A DNA stretch of 64,000 nucleotides from JAKVCB01 sp963578605 (GTDB lineage Bacteria > Planctomycetota > Planctomycetia > Pirellulales > Lacipirellulaceae). Positions 16,987 through 25,539 of the stretch are shown here, piece after piece. Made by a program: the position numbers and the translations under genes. Within the stretch, counting starts at the first letter, position 1. Every line of letters starts with the position of its first letter. The stretch lies in NCBI GenBank assembly GCA_963578605.1, contig CAUZEA010000022.1, positions 3,182-67,181 on the forward strand. The letters run 5' to 3'. The notes beneath the pieces are model-generated. The model saw only the letters and a list, made by a program, of their open reading frames with translations. It did not search any database and had not been told where the DNA came from.

Positions 16987-17895
16987 ATGATAACAACCCT
17001 CGATATTCAACACGATGCCCAGCGATTCCTCGAAGACTTCTACCCTCGCGAGGAGCCGGTGGTGTTTCGGAATGCAACCCGTACCCCAGGTTCGGCGGCC
17101 GATATTTGCAGCCTCTTGAATGAGCGGATTGCTGCAGACGACCGCAAGACCGAGCGAATCATGTGGTACGATGTCCGCGAACAACTCTTGGACGAGATCT
17201 GTGGCACACCCGAGTTGATTTCGACGGTCATGAATCCAGCAGACGCATTTCTACGGGAGAACTGCGTGCGTATTTGGTTTAATCCGCAGGGTCACATTTC
17301 CCCGTGGCACTACGACGGCCACTCGCTCCACGTGTTCAATTTGCAGCTCAAGGGACGCAAGCATTGGTCCATCGTATCACCCGAAACACCACTCAGCTGC
17401 ATGCCGTTCAACAACACCTGCCTGCTGAATCGCTACTCAATGCATAATCGCCGCCATTACGACTTTACGCTTGAAGAAGGCGACATGATCTTCTTGCCCC
17501 GGTATTGGTATCACCTGGTGAAATCGGAACATGCCATGAACGTGAACGTAAACTGGGTGCTAATGTCGAAGCACAAGCCGGTCGATTCGAAGATTGCCCG
17601 ACGCGAAGCCGAATTGATGTGGATCAAGGAAACTTTTTATTCCGTGATGCCTCCCAAGAGTCGTTGGCTGGTTGACAACTATGCCGGTGGTGGCCCGGAG
17701 GCAGTGCGAACTTTGACCGAGGGTGTTTCCGCAGCTGCAGGATTTGGCCGCTTGGCCAAAGAGGTGGCCATGTTGCCGGTATTCGCGCTTTTGCTGCCCG
17801 TTCAACTCCGCAAAGTGATTACCCTGCGGAGAAGTAAACGTGTGATGCGGAAGATGATCGCTGCGGAAGATCAGAAACGATCTGAGGCGGCTTGA
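16987..17895 (+). CDS. JmjC/cupin-like oxygenase
   Basis: A 302-residue protein of the cupin_8/JmjC-like group. RIWFNPQGHISPWHYDGHSLHVFNLQLKGRKHW carries the HxD metal pair (HYD) followed by a KGRKHW segment. EGDMIFLPRYWYHLVKS supplies the distal His for Fe(II), and NVNWVL closes the barrel. Such enzymes are Fe(II)/2-oxoglutarate hydroxylases of proteins or small molecules; the substrate here is unknown. The C-terminal 60 residues include a hydrophobic stretch (MLPVFALLLPVQL) and a basic tail. The ATG at 16987 precedes the first family-like sequence; earlier in-frame codons read as leader. Confidence 0.85.
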   Translation: MITTLDIQHDAQRFLEDFYPREEPVVFRNATRTPGSAADICSLLNERIAADDRKTERIMWYDVREQLLDEICGTPELISTVMNPADAFLRENCVRIWFNPQGHISPWHYDGHSLHVFNLQLKGRKHWSIVSPETPLSCMPFNNTCLLNRYSMHNRRHYDFTLEEGDMIFLPRYWYHLVKSEHAMNVNVNWVLMSKHKPVDSKIARREAELMWIKETFYSVMPPKSRWLVDNYAGGGPEAVRTLTEGVSAAAGFGRLAKEVAMLPVFALLLPVQLRKVITLRRSKRVMRKMIAAEDQKRSEAA

Positions 17896-18132
17896 ACGCA
17901 AAATAGCGAGGGTTCTGCCGGTCGTTGTCGACATTCTCCCACTGGTGTTACCGATAAAAACCGTACGATCGGCACGTTCGTTACCGTTCGCACGATCTGG
18001 GTGAATCACAAGTGTAGGTTTCCATCTGGGCCGGTCTGGCGTGGTGTCGCTCCAGCCATGGGGAGGATAACGTCGATAGTAAAAGCGGGTACTCGTACCT
18101 TGAAGATCCCGTGCAAACAAAGGAACCGAGCT

Positions 18133-18363
18133 ATGTGGCGATCATTTTTTCTGGGATTTGGAGCCTATGTCACACTGCTTGGCGTGGAAGCTCTCGCCGT
18201 GGACAAGGCCGTGTTGAAACCGGAAATGGTGGGTGAGGACAAGTTCATCAAGAGCCAGGAGGTTGTTCCACCCGATTGGGCCCCCTGGACTTTAATGGGG
18301 GCCGGTGCGGTGACGGTGCTGTATTCGTTTACGATTCCCCAACGGGTCACCAAAAAGAACTAG
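18133..18363 (+). CDS. Small single-span membrane or exported protein
   Basis: A 76-residue protein with an N-terminal hydrophobic segment (FFLGFGAYVTLLGVEALAV, signal or anchor), a short polar middle (KPEMVGEDKFIKSQEVVPPDW) and a second hydrophobic stretch (WTLMGAGAVTVLYSF), ending in a basic tail. AGGAA lies 8 bases before the ATG. I recognise no family beyond a resemblance to short planctomycete membrane proteins; function unknown. Confidence 0.65.
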   Translation: MWRSFFLGFGAYVTLLGVEALAVDKAVLKPEMVGEDKFIKSQEVVPPDWAPWTLMGAGAVTVLYSFTIPQRVTKKN

Positions 18364-18451
18364 CGCATCGGGCCTCTCGTGCAAACAGGAAAATGTTGCT
18401 GATCTGGTCCGTTTGTAAGGACCCGAGGAGCAGCCGGTCAGCAAAAAACAC

Positions 18452-18480
18452 TTGTTTTATCGCCTCAAACCGTCTATCAT
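18452..18480 (+). promoter_or_regulatory. Possible promoter for the acetolactate synthase gene
   Basis: TTGTTT and TATCAT are separated by exactly 17 bases. The -10 matches the sigma-70 consensus at 5 of 6 positions but the -35 matches only at three. The transcript would carry a leader of about 100 bases before the GTG start at 18589; I see no leader peptide or attenuator in it. Confidence 0.35.
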
Positions 18481-18588
18481 AGATCGGGTTTCGAGGAGAC
18501 TCGTCTCGGCAAACCACCTCCGATTCGGCGTGTCCCTATTTCTTACGATCGATCACTTTCCGTTCCCTCAAGTCACCGAGCGAGTACC

Positions 18589-20361
18589 GTGGCGACTGTT
18601 ACGCAAGCGAAGAAGAAAACTTCCGAATTGACCAGTGGTGCTGACATCCTGGTCGAATCACTGATCCGCCATGGAGTCGATACCATTTTTGCTTATCCAG
18701 GCGGCGCGAGTATGCCGTTACACCAGGCATTGACCCGCTTTTCCGACCAACTGCGGACGATCCTTCCGCGTCACGAACAAGGGGGTGGCTTTGCAGCCCA
18801 AGGTATTGCTCGAGCGACTGGCAACGTGGGTGTTTGCATGGCCACCAGCGGACCTGGTGCCACGAACCTTGTGACCACGATCGCCGATGCAAAACTCGAC
18901 AGCGTTCCCATGATTGCCATCACCGGGCAGGTCCCAACGGCGTGGATCGGTAATGACGCCTTTCAGGAAACCCCGATCGTCGAGGTGTGTCGTGGGATCA
19001 CCAAACATCACTACCTCGTCACCGATGTGAATGACGTGGCGCGGGTCGTGAAGGAGGCGTTTTTGATCGCGTCGACAGGGCGGCCAGGTCCAGTGCTGAT
19101 CGACCTACCCAAGGATGTCCAGCAAGCCACAACGATTCCTGATTTCGATACGCCAGTAAATTTGCCAGGGTTCTCCCTGGAGAATCCCCGCGCCAAGTCA
19201 GAACAAATTAATCAGATGGCAGCCGCCATTAAGTTGGCAAAACGTCCGGTCATTTACGCTGGTGGTGGTATCATCAGTGGCGAAGCAAGCAACGAATTGC
19301 GTGAATTGGTGTCCAAGACCGGCATTCCAACAACAATGACAGTTATGGGTCTTGGCGCCTTCCCGGCTGCAGAACCGCTTTCCCTCGATATGCTCGGTAT
19401 GCACGGGGCGGTGTACGCCAATTATGCGGTCGACCAGGCCGACTTGTTGATCGCCTTAGGGGTGCGTTTTGACGACCGTGTAACCGGCAAAGTCGAAGAG
19501 TTTTGCAAGCACGGAAAAATCATCCACATCGACATCGACGCGTCTGAGCTGAACAAAAACAAGCCAGCCCAAATTTCCATCTGCAGCGATGTCCAGTACG
19601 CACTAGCCGAACTGAACAAGGTGGTTGAGCCACCCGAGGATATTTCCGATTGGGTGGCGAAATGCCAGGCGTGGAAAAAATCGAATCCGTTCAAATACAA
19701 CGAGGATTTCAATGGGATCCTCCAGCAACACGCAATCGAAGCGTTGTGGGGAGTTTGCCACGACCGCGACCCAATTGTAACGGTGGGAGTTGGCCAACAC
19801 CAAATGTGGGGAGCCCAATTCTACAAGTTCGATCAGCCACGCCGTTGGCTCTCCAGCAGTGGTCTGGGAACGATGGGCTTTGGCCTGCCCGCCGCAATGG
19901 GAGCCCAGTCACAGTTTCCTGGTCGGCTGATTATCGATATTGATGGGGATGGCAGCTTCCAGATGAATATCCAGGAGTTAGCGACTTGTTTCTGCGAAAA
20001 ACTCCCCGTGAAAGTGCTGCTGCTCAACAACCAGCATCTGGGCATGGTCGTGCAATGGGAAGATCGATTCATGCAAGGTAACCGAGCCCACACCTACCTG
20101 GGGCCAATCCACCACCCGGAAGCCGTCGGTCAGGGCACTGGCCCGACGCTGACAGAGCGGTACCCCGATTTTGTCCAAATCGCCAAAGGCTATGGTTGTG
20201 GCGCTTCTTCAATCGGCCAGAAGGCCGATCTCCTGCCGGGACTGGAGGAAATGATCAACTACGATGGACCCTACGTGTTGGATATCGACGTCCCCTATCA
20301 AGAACACGTGCTGCCGATGATCCCAACCGGACGTACCGTCAAAGATATGATCACTGAATAA
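18589..20361 (+). CDS. ilvB: Acetolactate synthase, large (catalytic) subunit
   Basis: A 590-residue ThDP enzyme that condenses pyruvate with pyruvate or 2-oxobutyrate in branched-chain amino acid synthesis. Visible motifs are FAYPGGASMPLHQAL and the catalytic Glu in RHEQGGGFAAQG (about 62-73), SGPGATN, GAFQ-like NDAFQETPI (about 126), the central FAD-binding region, and the ThDP motif IDGDGSFQMN...LLNNQ (about 452-483). FAD-binding and length point to the anabolic AHAS type. The start is a GTG. No small regulatory subunit gene (ilvN/ilvH) and no ilvC is next to it; these must lie elsewhere. Confidence 0.96.
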   Translation: MATVTQAKKKTSELTSGADILVESLIRHGVDTIFAYPGGASMPLHQALTRFSDQLRTILPRHEQGGGFAAQGIARATGNVGVCMATSGPGATNLVTTIADAKLDSVPMIAITGQVPTAWIGNDAFQETPIVEVCRGITKHHYLVTDVNDVARVVKEAFLIASTGRPGPVLIDLPKDVQQATTIPDFDTPVNLPGFSLENPRAKSEQINQMAAAIKLAKRPVIYAGGGIISGEASNELRELVSKTGIPTTMTVMGLGAFPAAEPLSLDMLGMHGAVYANYAVDQADLLIALGVRFDDRVTGKVEEFCKHGKIIHIDIDASELNKNKPAQISICSDVQYALAELNKVVEPPEDISDWVAKCQAWKKSNPFKYNEDFNGILQQHAIEALWGVCHDRDPIVTVGVGQHQMWGAQFYKFDQPRRWLSSSGLGTMGFGLPAAMGAQSQFPGRLIIDIDGDGSFQMNIQELATCFCEKLPVKVLLLNNQHLGMVVQWEDRFMQGNRAHTYLGPIHHPEAVGQGTGPTLTERYPDFVQIAKGYGCGASSIGQKADLLPGLEEMINYDGPYVLDIDVPYQEHVLPMIPTGRTVKDMITE

Positions 20362-20687
20362 TCACGGTTCCTTATCGTAGCCCACCTGATTGCATACGAT
20401 CGGCAGCGGCCAGCTCTTGGTACAGCGGTCGATCATCCCGCCGCCCTGGTATCAGCTAACAGCGGGACGGCTTGTACTTAACTTTCGGTCTCGGCAAACT
20501 CCCGGCAGCACATTATCGTACAGTTCGACACTTGGGGTCTGCAATCGATTACTTGGGGTCTGCGATCGATTCGGGTCTGCGAGCGACAAGTGATCAATCT
20601 GGATTGCGGCTTGAGCACGCAGGTCAATCGTTCTGCTGACAAACAAAACCGTGGCCCTCAATCGAAATCCAAAGATCGGTGGGTACC
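20362..20687. other. Intergenic region with tandem repeat
   Basis: This 326-base gap between ilvB and the next gene contains no supported gene. Its one clear feature is a degenerate 21-bp tandem repeat at 20531-20587. It should also hold the promoter of the downstream membrane protein. Confidence 0.6.
20531..20587. repeat. 21-bp tandem repeat, about 2.7 copies
   Basis: Copies of CTTGGGGTCTGCRATCGATT follow one another at 20531 and 20552, and a shortened third copy (CGGGTCTGCGAGCGA) starts at 20572. Copies one and two differ at one base over 20. It lies about 100 bases before the start of the next gene. Confidence 0.8.
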
Positions 20688-21497
20688 ATGTCTGACGATT
20701 TACACCAAAATCCTTACCAAAGCTTTGGTCGGCCAGACCCTGCCCCTGGAGTGTCAGACCTGCCTGACCACAAGCGATCGCCGGTCCCCCGTGTGATTGG
20801 CATGCTGAACATCCTTTTCGGACTTGCCCTGGGGTTGTGCGGATTGTGTCAGGGGATTTCATTCTCTGGCCAAGCGGCCGCCGCACCGCAAGTGCGGCAA
20901 ATATTCCAGCAACAGCAGGATGAACTCCAACGACAAGTCGATGAACTCAAGGCACAACGTGATCAGGAAGCCAATGATCAAACAGTGCAAAAAATGGGTG
21001 ACAAAATCGATGACCTCACCGAAAAAATGGGTGTTCTGGAAATCATGCCCGACCCGATGACAATCTGGGGCCTCGACAAGCCACATGTGATTGGCTTCTT
21101 CGCAATCGAATGTGTTCTCGCTTTGCTTTTGAACCTCTTCATGTTCATTTCAGGAGTGGGTCTGTTGAGCTTTAAGGAATGGGCTCGCAAAATAGCACTC
21201 TGGGTGGCCACCCTGAAATTAGCCAATATTGTCATCGTTGCCGTTTTTATGCTGACCATCATTGCCCCCGCCATGTTGGAAAGTATGCAGGAATTCATGC
21301 TTCAGGTCGTTCAGGAGCAAGAAGCGGCAGAACCTGTTCCGATCGCCGAAATACGGAAAGACTTGCTGGTCGGAATTTCGATCATGTTTTCCCTCTTTGC
21401 GGCGGCGTCCGCCATTTATCCAGTCATCTGCCTCTGGCAACTCAACCGTTCTTTGGTGAAAAAGTCCTGCCAAACAAAAGTGATAGCAGCCGCATAA
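20688..21497 (+). CDS. Membrane protein with periplasmic or cytosolic coiled coil
   Basis: A 269-residue protein. Four hydrophobic segments are visible: IGMLNILFGLALGLCGLC (about 34-51), VIGFFAIECVLALLLNLFMFISGVGLL (about 134-160), LANIVIVAVFMLTIIAPAML (about 178-197) and LLVGISIMFSLFAAASAIYPVICL (about 224-247). Between the first and second is a Gln/Asp/Lys-rich coiled coil (QQQQDELQRQVDELKAQRDQ...KMGDKIDDLTEKM, about 72-118). No enzyme motif is visible and I recognise no named family. The start is MSDDLHQNPYQ; three upstream codons are open but the N-terminal 'NPYQ' style is common in such planctomycete proteins. Confidence 0.8.
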   Translation: MSDDLHQNPYQSFGRPDPAPGVSDLPDHKRSPVPRVIGMLNILFGLALGLCGLCQGISFSGQAAAAPQVRQIFQQQQDELQRQVDELKAQRDQEANDQTVQKMGDKIDDLTEKMGVLEIMPDPMTIWGLDKPHVIGFFAIECVLALLLNLFMFISGVGLLSFKEWARKIALWVATLKLANIVIVAVFMLTIIAPAMLESMQEFMLQVVQEQEAAEPVPIAEIRKDLLVGISIMFSLFAAASAIYPVICLWQLNRSLVKKSCQTKVIAAA

Positions 21498-21668
21498 AGC
21501 CGAAAACCAGTTATCGATATTTCTTATCCAAGTTATTCATTCTTTTCAAACTTCTCAGCTTCAACTTCCGATGTTAAGTGATAGGACATGGATAGTCTAA
21601 CAAGAATGGAGTGTTTGCACAGGATGTTGCTGGCGCGACCGGCGGCCCAATCAGAAGGATGACCCAGG

Positions 21669-22499
21669 GTGACTCTTATAACCCGCATTTTTACCGAACC
21701 TGATGCTGCCCAGCAGGAGAATACGGTCCCGCGCCGTAGCCGCAAGTCAGCTCGGGGGCTCTCCGACCGCAGATCCGATCCACTGCGGACGGCCGATCGT
21801 GCAATTCAACGTCGTCGCAATCAACTTCCAGCGTTTGCACCATTACTGGAGGAGCTTGAAATCACCGGGTGGAGTTCTCATCGTGACGAACTGGCGGGAA
21901 ATTTTCACGATTGGCTCCCGTTGGCAGATGGTGGTGTGTTGGTTGCCCTTGGTAAGGCTGTGGAATCTGCGGCTGGCGACCCTATCGATGCCGCTTTGGT
22001 CGCTCAATCCATTTGGGCCGCAATTCGCTCGCATGCTCTGCACACCGGTGATGCAGGGACGATTGTCTCTTTGGTTTCCAAAACCTGGGGTTCTGGTTCT
22101 ATAGGAGGTGCTGCGGCCTCGGTAGCGATTGGTATTGTGGACCCCATTGGGGGCCGAATTCACGTGGCCGTGGCTGGGCACTGTCTGGCAATCCGCGTAC
22201 GGGCTGCAACCTGTGAAACGTTACGCACCAATGGGTTTCCCGTGGGCGCGCAGCCAGCAACCCACTATCGACACCAACAGTTTCAACTCCGGCCACGGGA
22301 ACGTTTCGTGCTCTTCACCGCGATGAATGCGAGTGCTGCCGTGGCAATCGAGAATTCAATTGGGCGACATTTTGCCAACGTTTCGGCCGAATCCCATCGC
22401 AAGATGACGGCCACAGAGACTCTAAAACATTTGCGCGGCGTGGTTGAAAATCTGGACGCTGATGTTTCAACAAGCGGTTTGGTCGTACGTCGCCGGTAA
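21669..22499 (+). CDS. Degenerate PP2C/SpoIIE-type phosphatase-like protein
   Basis: A 276-residue protein whose layout matches RsbU/SpoIIE-type PP2C phosphatases: AGNFHDWLPLADGGVLVALGKAV (76-98) aligns to GGDFYDxxxLxDGRLxLxIGDVSG, VAIGIVDPIGGRIHVAVAGHCLAI (152-175) to the core strands and AGH loop, and RERFVLFTAMNAS (210-222) to GDxLVLYTDGVTEA. At each place where a metal-binding Asp is expected another residue stands: Asn78, Lys96 and Ala218. It is therefore probably catalytically dead, perhaps a binding or scaffold protein. The first 50 residues are Arg-rich and disordered. The start is a GTG. Confidence 0.65.
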   Translation: MTLITRIFTEPDAAQQENTVPRRSRKSARGLSDRRSDPLRTADRAIQRRRNQLPAFAPLLEELEITGWSSHRDELAGNFHDWLPLADGGVLVALGKAVESAAGDPIDAALVAQSIWAAIRSHALHTGDAGTIVSLVSKTWGSGSIGGAAASVAIGIVDPIGGRIHVAVAGHCLAIRVRAATCETLRTNGFPVGAQPATHYRHQQFQLRPRERFVLFTAMNASAAVAIENSIGRHFANVSAESHRKMTATETLKHLRGVVENLDADVSTSGLVVRRR

Positions 22500-22697
22500 C
22501 TGCCTGGGCGGATTTCTCACGATCGCGACCTGTTGGGAATATCCAACGACTATTGGATTCTACGATAGCGGTTTTGGAGTCAGTGGCACGGCGGCAATAC
22601 GCTTTATCGGTCCGCTCGCTCACACCCTCGAGTTAAGGGTGAAGGGTGGTGAAAATGGGATCTTCTGACTTGCTTCGGGTCGACCACCGGAAATGCG

Positions 22698-23690
22698 CTA
22701 GTTGACCGGTTGAAGCAAGAGAGTGGCCTTTTGAAGAAGCCGATCCAGACCCTGACCCGTCACTGCGGAGAATAAGATGACGTCGCGATCGATTGCCGCT
22801 GCTAAATGGTCGCGAACCAATTTGGCATCGGGTAACTCGGCTTTGCTGACTGCAACCAGTTCAGCACATTCTGCCAGACCATGACCGTATTCATCCAATT
22901 CAGTCCGGATCGCTCTGTAGTTGTCCAACGGATCGCTCCCATCAGTCGGGGATGGTTCTACAAGGTGGATCAGTGCCCGTGTCCGTTCGATGTGTCTGAG
23001 GAACTCATGACCGAGTCCCGCTCCGAGATGGGCCCCCTCGATCAAGCCAGGTATATCGGCGATTACGAGGGATTGATCGATATCTATCTGCGCAATGCCG
23101 AGATGTGGCTTCTTGGTGGTAAATGGATAGTCGGCGATTGCAGGTCGGGCCCGCGAAACGCGGCTGAGCAAAGTGCTTTTTCCTGCATTGGGTTTTCCCA
23201 CCAGCCCGACGTCGGCAATGATCTTGAGTTCGAGTTGGATGAATCGCAACTCGCCGTCTCCGCCACGGGTGAATTGCCGCGGGGCTTGGTTGGTTGACGA
23301 TTTGAAGCGGGCATTTCCTTTGCCGCCGCGGCCACCGCGAGCGACCGCCACTTGATCCCCAACGTCGGCGAGGTCCTTGAGCACCAGGCCATGTTTGTGG
23401 TCCCGGACAATGGTTCCGGGTGGCACGCGAATCACGACGTCCTTGGCGTTGGCGCCATGGCGATTTGAGCCGCCGCCGGGCGTGCCACTTGTTGCCTGCC
23501 AATGTTTGCGATGCGCCATCGCCGACAAGCTATCGGTTCCCGCTTCAGCAAGGACCAATACGCTCCCACCGTTTCCGCCGTCACCGCCGTCGGGGCCACC
23601 CCGCGGAATGAACTTTTCGCGACGAAAACTGGCGCACCCATCGCCGCCGCGACCCCCTTTGACTTCAATCGTGACTTGATCGACGAACAT
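22698..23690 (-). CDS. obg: Obg/CgtA ribosome-assembly GTPase
   Basis: A 330-residue Obg GTPase, which acts in late 50S assembly and stress control. The glycine-rich Obg domain (1-157) contains VEVKGGRGGDGCASFRREKFIPRGGPDGGDGG-type glycine turns. The G domain has GKPNAGKST (165-173), DIPG (212-215) and G5 SAV (308-310). The G4 position reads SKAE (282-285) rather than NKxD, an unusual guanine-specificity motif. The C-terminal OCT domain of B. subtilis Obg is absent, as in many phyla. It lies 138 bases downstream of rpmA, the common pairing. Confidence 0.96.
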   Translation of the reverse strand: MFVDQVTIEVKGGRGGDGCASFRREKFIPRGGPDGGDGGNGGSVLVLAEAGTDSLSAMAHRKHWQATSGTPGGGSNRHGANAKDVVIRVPPGTIVRDHKHGLVLKDLADVGDQVAVARGGRGGKGNARFKSSTNQAPRQFTRGGDGELRFIQLELKIIADVGLVGKPNAGKSTLLSRVSRARPAIADYPFTTKKPHLGIAQIDIDQSLVIADIPGLIEGAHLGAGLGHEFLRHIERTRALIHLVEPSPTDGSDPLDNYRAIRTELDEYGHGLAECAELVAVSKAELPDAKLVRDHLAAAIDRDVILFSAVTGQGLDRLLQKATLLLQPVN

Positions 23691-23828
23691 GGGGGTCGTT
23701 AACCGCGGGTGGGGCGTTTAAACACACAAGCCCCAAAAGAAAAAAGGGTTACCTGTTGGCGAGCATCCCTGGGACTTGATTGCGTCGAACAGTTTCCCCC
23801 GACGGATACTCTCCGACGGTTGGCATTT

Positions 23829-24080
23829 TTACGTCCCGGTCGGCACGATGTTGATCCGGCGACCTTTCCGGTCAAACTGCACCTCACCGGCGACCATCGC
23901 ATAAAGTGTGTAATCTTTACCTTGACCGACGCCTTTGCCGGGATGGTATTTATTTCCAACCTGGCGAACCAGGATATTTCCAGCGATCACCGATTCACCA
24001 CCGAACCGTTTTACGCCACGACGCTGGGCGTTTGAATCCCGCCCATTGCGGCTGGAACCTTGCCCTTTTTTGTGTGCCAT
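23829..24080 (-). CDS. rpmA: 50S ribosomal protein L27
   Basis: An 83-residue L27 starting MAHKKGQGSSRNGRDSNAQRRGVKRFGG, the conserved N-terminal arm that reaches toward the peptidyl-transferase centre, followed by IVRQRG-like ILVRQVGNKYHPGKGVGQGKDYTLYA. I start at MAHKKG because this is the invariant family start; an open frame continues 18 codons upstream without family resemblance. No cleavable N-terminal extension of the Firmicutes type is seen. Its usual upstream partner rplU (L21) is not adjacent. Confidence 0.97.
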   Translation of the reverse strand: MAHKKGQGSSRNGRDSNAQRRGVKRFGGESVIAGNILVRQVGNKYHPGKGVGQGKDYTLYAMVAGEVQFDRKGRRINIVPTGT

Positions 24081-24288
24081 CGATTTTCCCCGAAAAATTG
24101 AGGCTCCCCACGAGCGAAGCCGCAAATGATTCAATTTGCTACGGTCGGCAATCCCCGGATCGCGAATATGGCCGAAAATCTGACCTGTAGAAGATCGCTA
24201 TGTTACCATCGATGGGGCTTGCGCCGCACCCAGCAAGACCAACTCCGCCAGCAGGATGACTCTGCCTAGCTTCTACAAACTTTTAAGT

Positions 24289-25266
24289 CTATCGGTACAT
24301 CCAACGATAGGCAACCCCTGGATCGACGCCGTAGAATTGGGCCTTGCCCTTGGGAACGCCGAAGCGGATTTCTCCCTCGTGCTCGAGGAATTCGTCGCCC
24401 GGTCGCCAGAAGTTCAGTTGTAGCGTCTTTCGTGCAAACAGGCGGCCCTTACCCGGAGAGTCATCAATCTGGTAGGCACCGGGTGGGTCGATCCACCGAT
24501 AGGCGTTCGATAAACCCGAAACGTAAACCGAGAAAAAATCGATCCGTGGATTAACGTCGGCCCAAGTTGCAACACCCCACACGCCCTGGTCGGAACGCCC
24601 GTCCGTGATCGGCAACACCTCGTCGGCCATTTGTGCACTGTTCAAGAGACGCTTGCCGGGAGTTTCCCGCTTTTGAATGGCTTCGACGGCTGCCGGAATA
24701 ACCTGATCCAAATAGGCTTTGTAGATCGGTTGGCCCGAAGCATCCTTGTCTTGTCCTTCCAACACCATGTGAGGAATAAAACGAACGGTCTTACTCTGGC
24801 TTGGTTCAGCTACGAAACTGCCATCTGGCTGCTCGGTAGAATTGAGTCGGTCGCCAGTATTCTTCACCTCGTAAATCATGTACCAGATTAGCTTGCGCTG
24901 CATTCGCCCACTTGGTTGGGGTATGTCGACCTCAATCATGCGTACGGGCTTGAATGAAAACTTCAGGCACCAGATATCCCGCCGAAACTTCACTTCCGCA
25001 GATTTACCGTAAAGGGTGCGGGTCTCGGTCAAAAAGTTGGGCTCCCAAGAAAGATCGATATTACTCCGAATCTCAACGATGTCGTGTGTGCTGACCGTTT
25101 CCCCAGGGTCAATTTCGGGAGGGATCGTAGTCATCACCCCGGGAGCCAATTTGCGCGGCTTGGAAGCTGCCGGCTGCGCAAAACCGCAGTTGGCCACCAG
25201 GAGCACGATTAAGAAACTCAAAAAGAGGGGGCCCAGCGAAAGGCCCGAGCGGGGCATATGCATCAA
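24289..25266 (-). CDS. Secreted protein of unknown function
   Basis: A 325-residue exported protein: a signal peptide covers about residues 1-30 (LGPLFLSFLIVLLVANCGFAQ). The rest is soluble and rich in Trp, Tyr and Arg, with no membrane segment (blocks such as RDIWCLKFSFKPVRMIEVDIPQPSGRMQRKLIWYMIYEVKN and QLNFWRPGDEFLEHEGEIRFGVPKG). I recognise no catalytic motif; similar unnamed secreted proteins occur in planctomycetes. It precedes rpmA on the same strand by 208 bases and is probably separately transcribed. Confidence 0.8.
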   Translation of the reverse strand: MMHMPRSGLSLGPLFLSFLIVLLVANCGFAQPAASKPRKLAPGVMTTIPPEIDPGETVSTHDIVEIRSNIDLSWEPNFLTETRTLYGKSAEVKFRRDIWCLKFSFKPVRMIEVDIPQPSGRMQRKLIWYMIYEVKNTGDRLNSTEQPDGSFVAEPSQSKTVRFIPHMVLEGQDKDASGQPIYKAYLDQVIPAAVEAIQKRETPGKRLLNSAQMADEVLPITDGRSDQGVWGVATWADVNPRIDFFSVYVSGLSNAYRWIDPPGAYQIDDSPGKGRLFARKTLQLNFWRPGDEFLEHEGEIRFGVPKGKAQFYGVDPGVAYRWMYR

Positions 25267-25435
25267 TTGCCTGCTGCTAGCTGTGGCTGCTTCAATTCCG
25301 AAGCTCGAACGCTAAACTACTTCCATCTTCTATTTTAGACAGCCAGACAGGTCACAGCAAGTTTTTCCCGCCGATGACAAAACCTCACGAGGGGCAAAAT
25401 CAGAATCGGTTTATTCAGTACAAGCCGTACTCCCC

Positions 25436-25491
25436 ACCAAAAAAACCGGTCCTGTGGGTACCTGCTGCAGCAGGTTCTCACACAGGACCGG
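25436..25491 (-). terminator. Intrinsic terminator after the EF-hand gene
   Basis: A long hairpin: CCGGTCCTGTG (25446-25456) pairs with CACAGGACCGG (25481-25491), and inside it ACCTGCTG pairs with CAGCAGGT (25460-25475). Read on the minus strand the stem is followed at once by six T residues (25440-25445). It starts 49 bases after the stop of the EF-hand gene, so it should end that transcript. Confidence 0.85.
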
Positions 25492-25539
25492 GAGTCAACG
25501 GACATTCGAATGCAGATGATCGCCCGGGTGGCGCTTATC

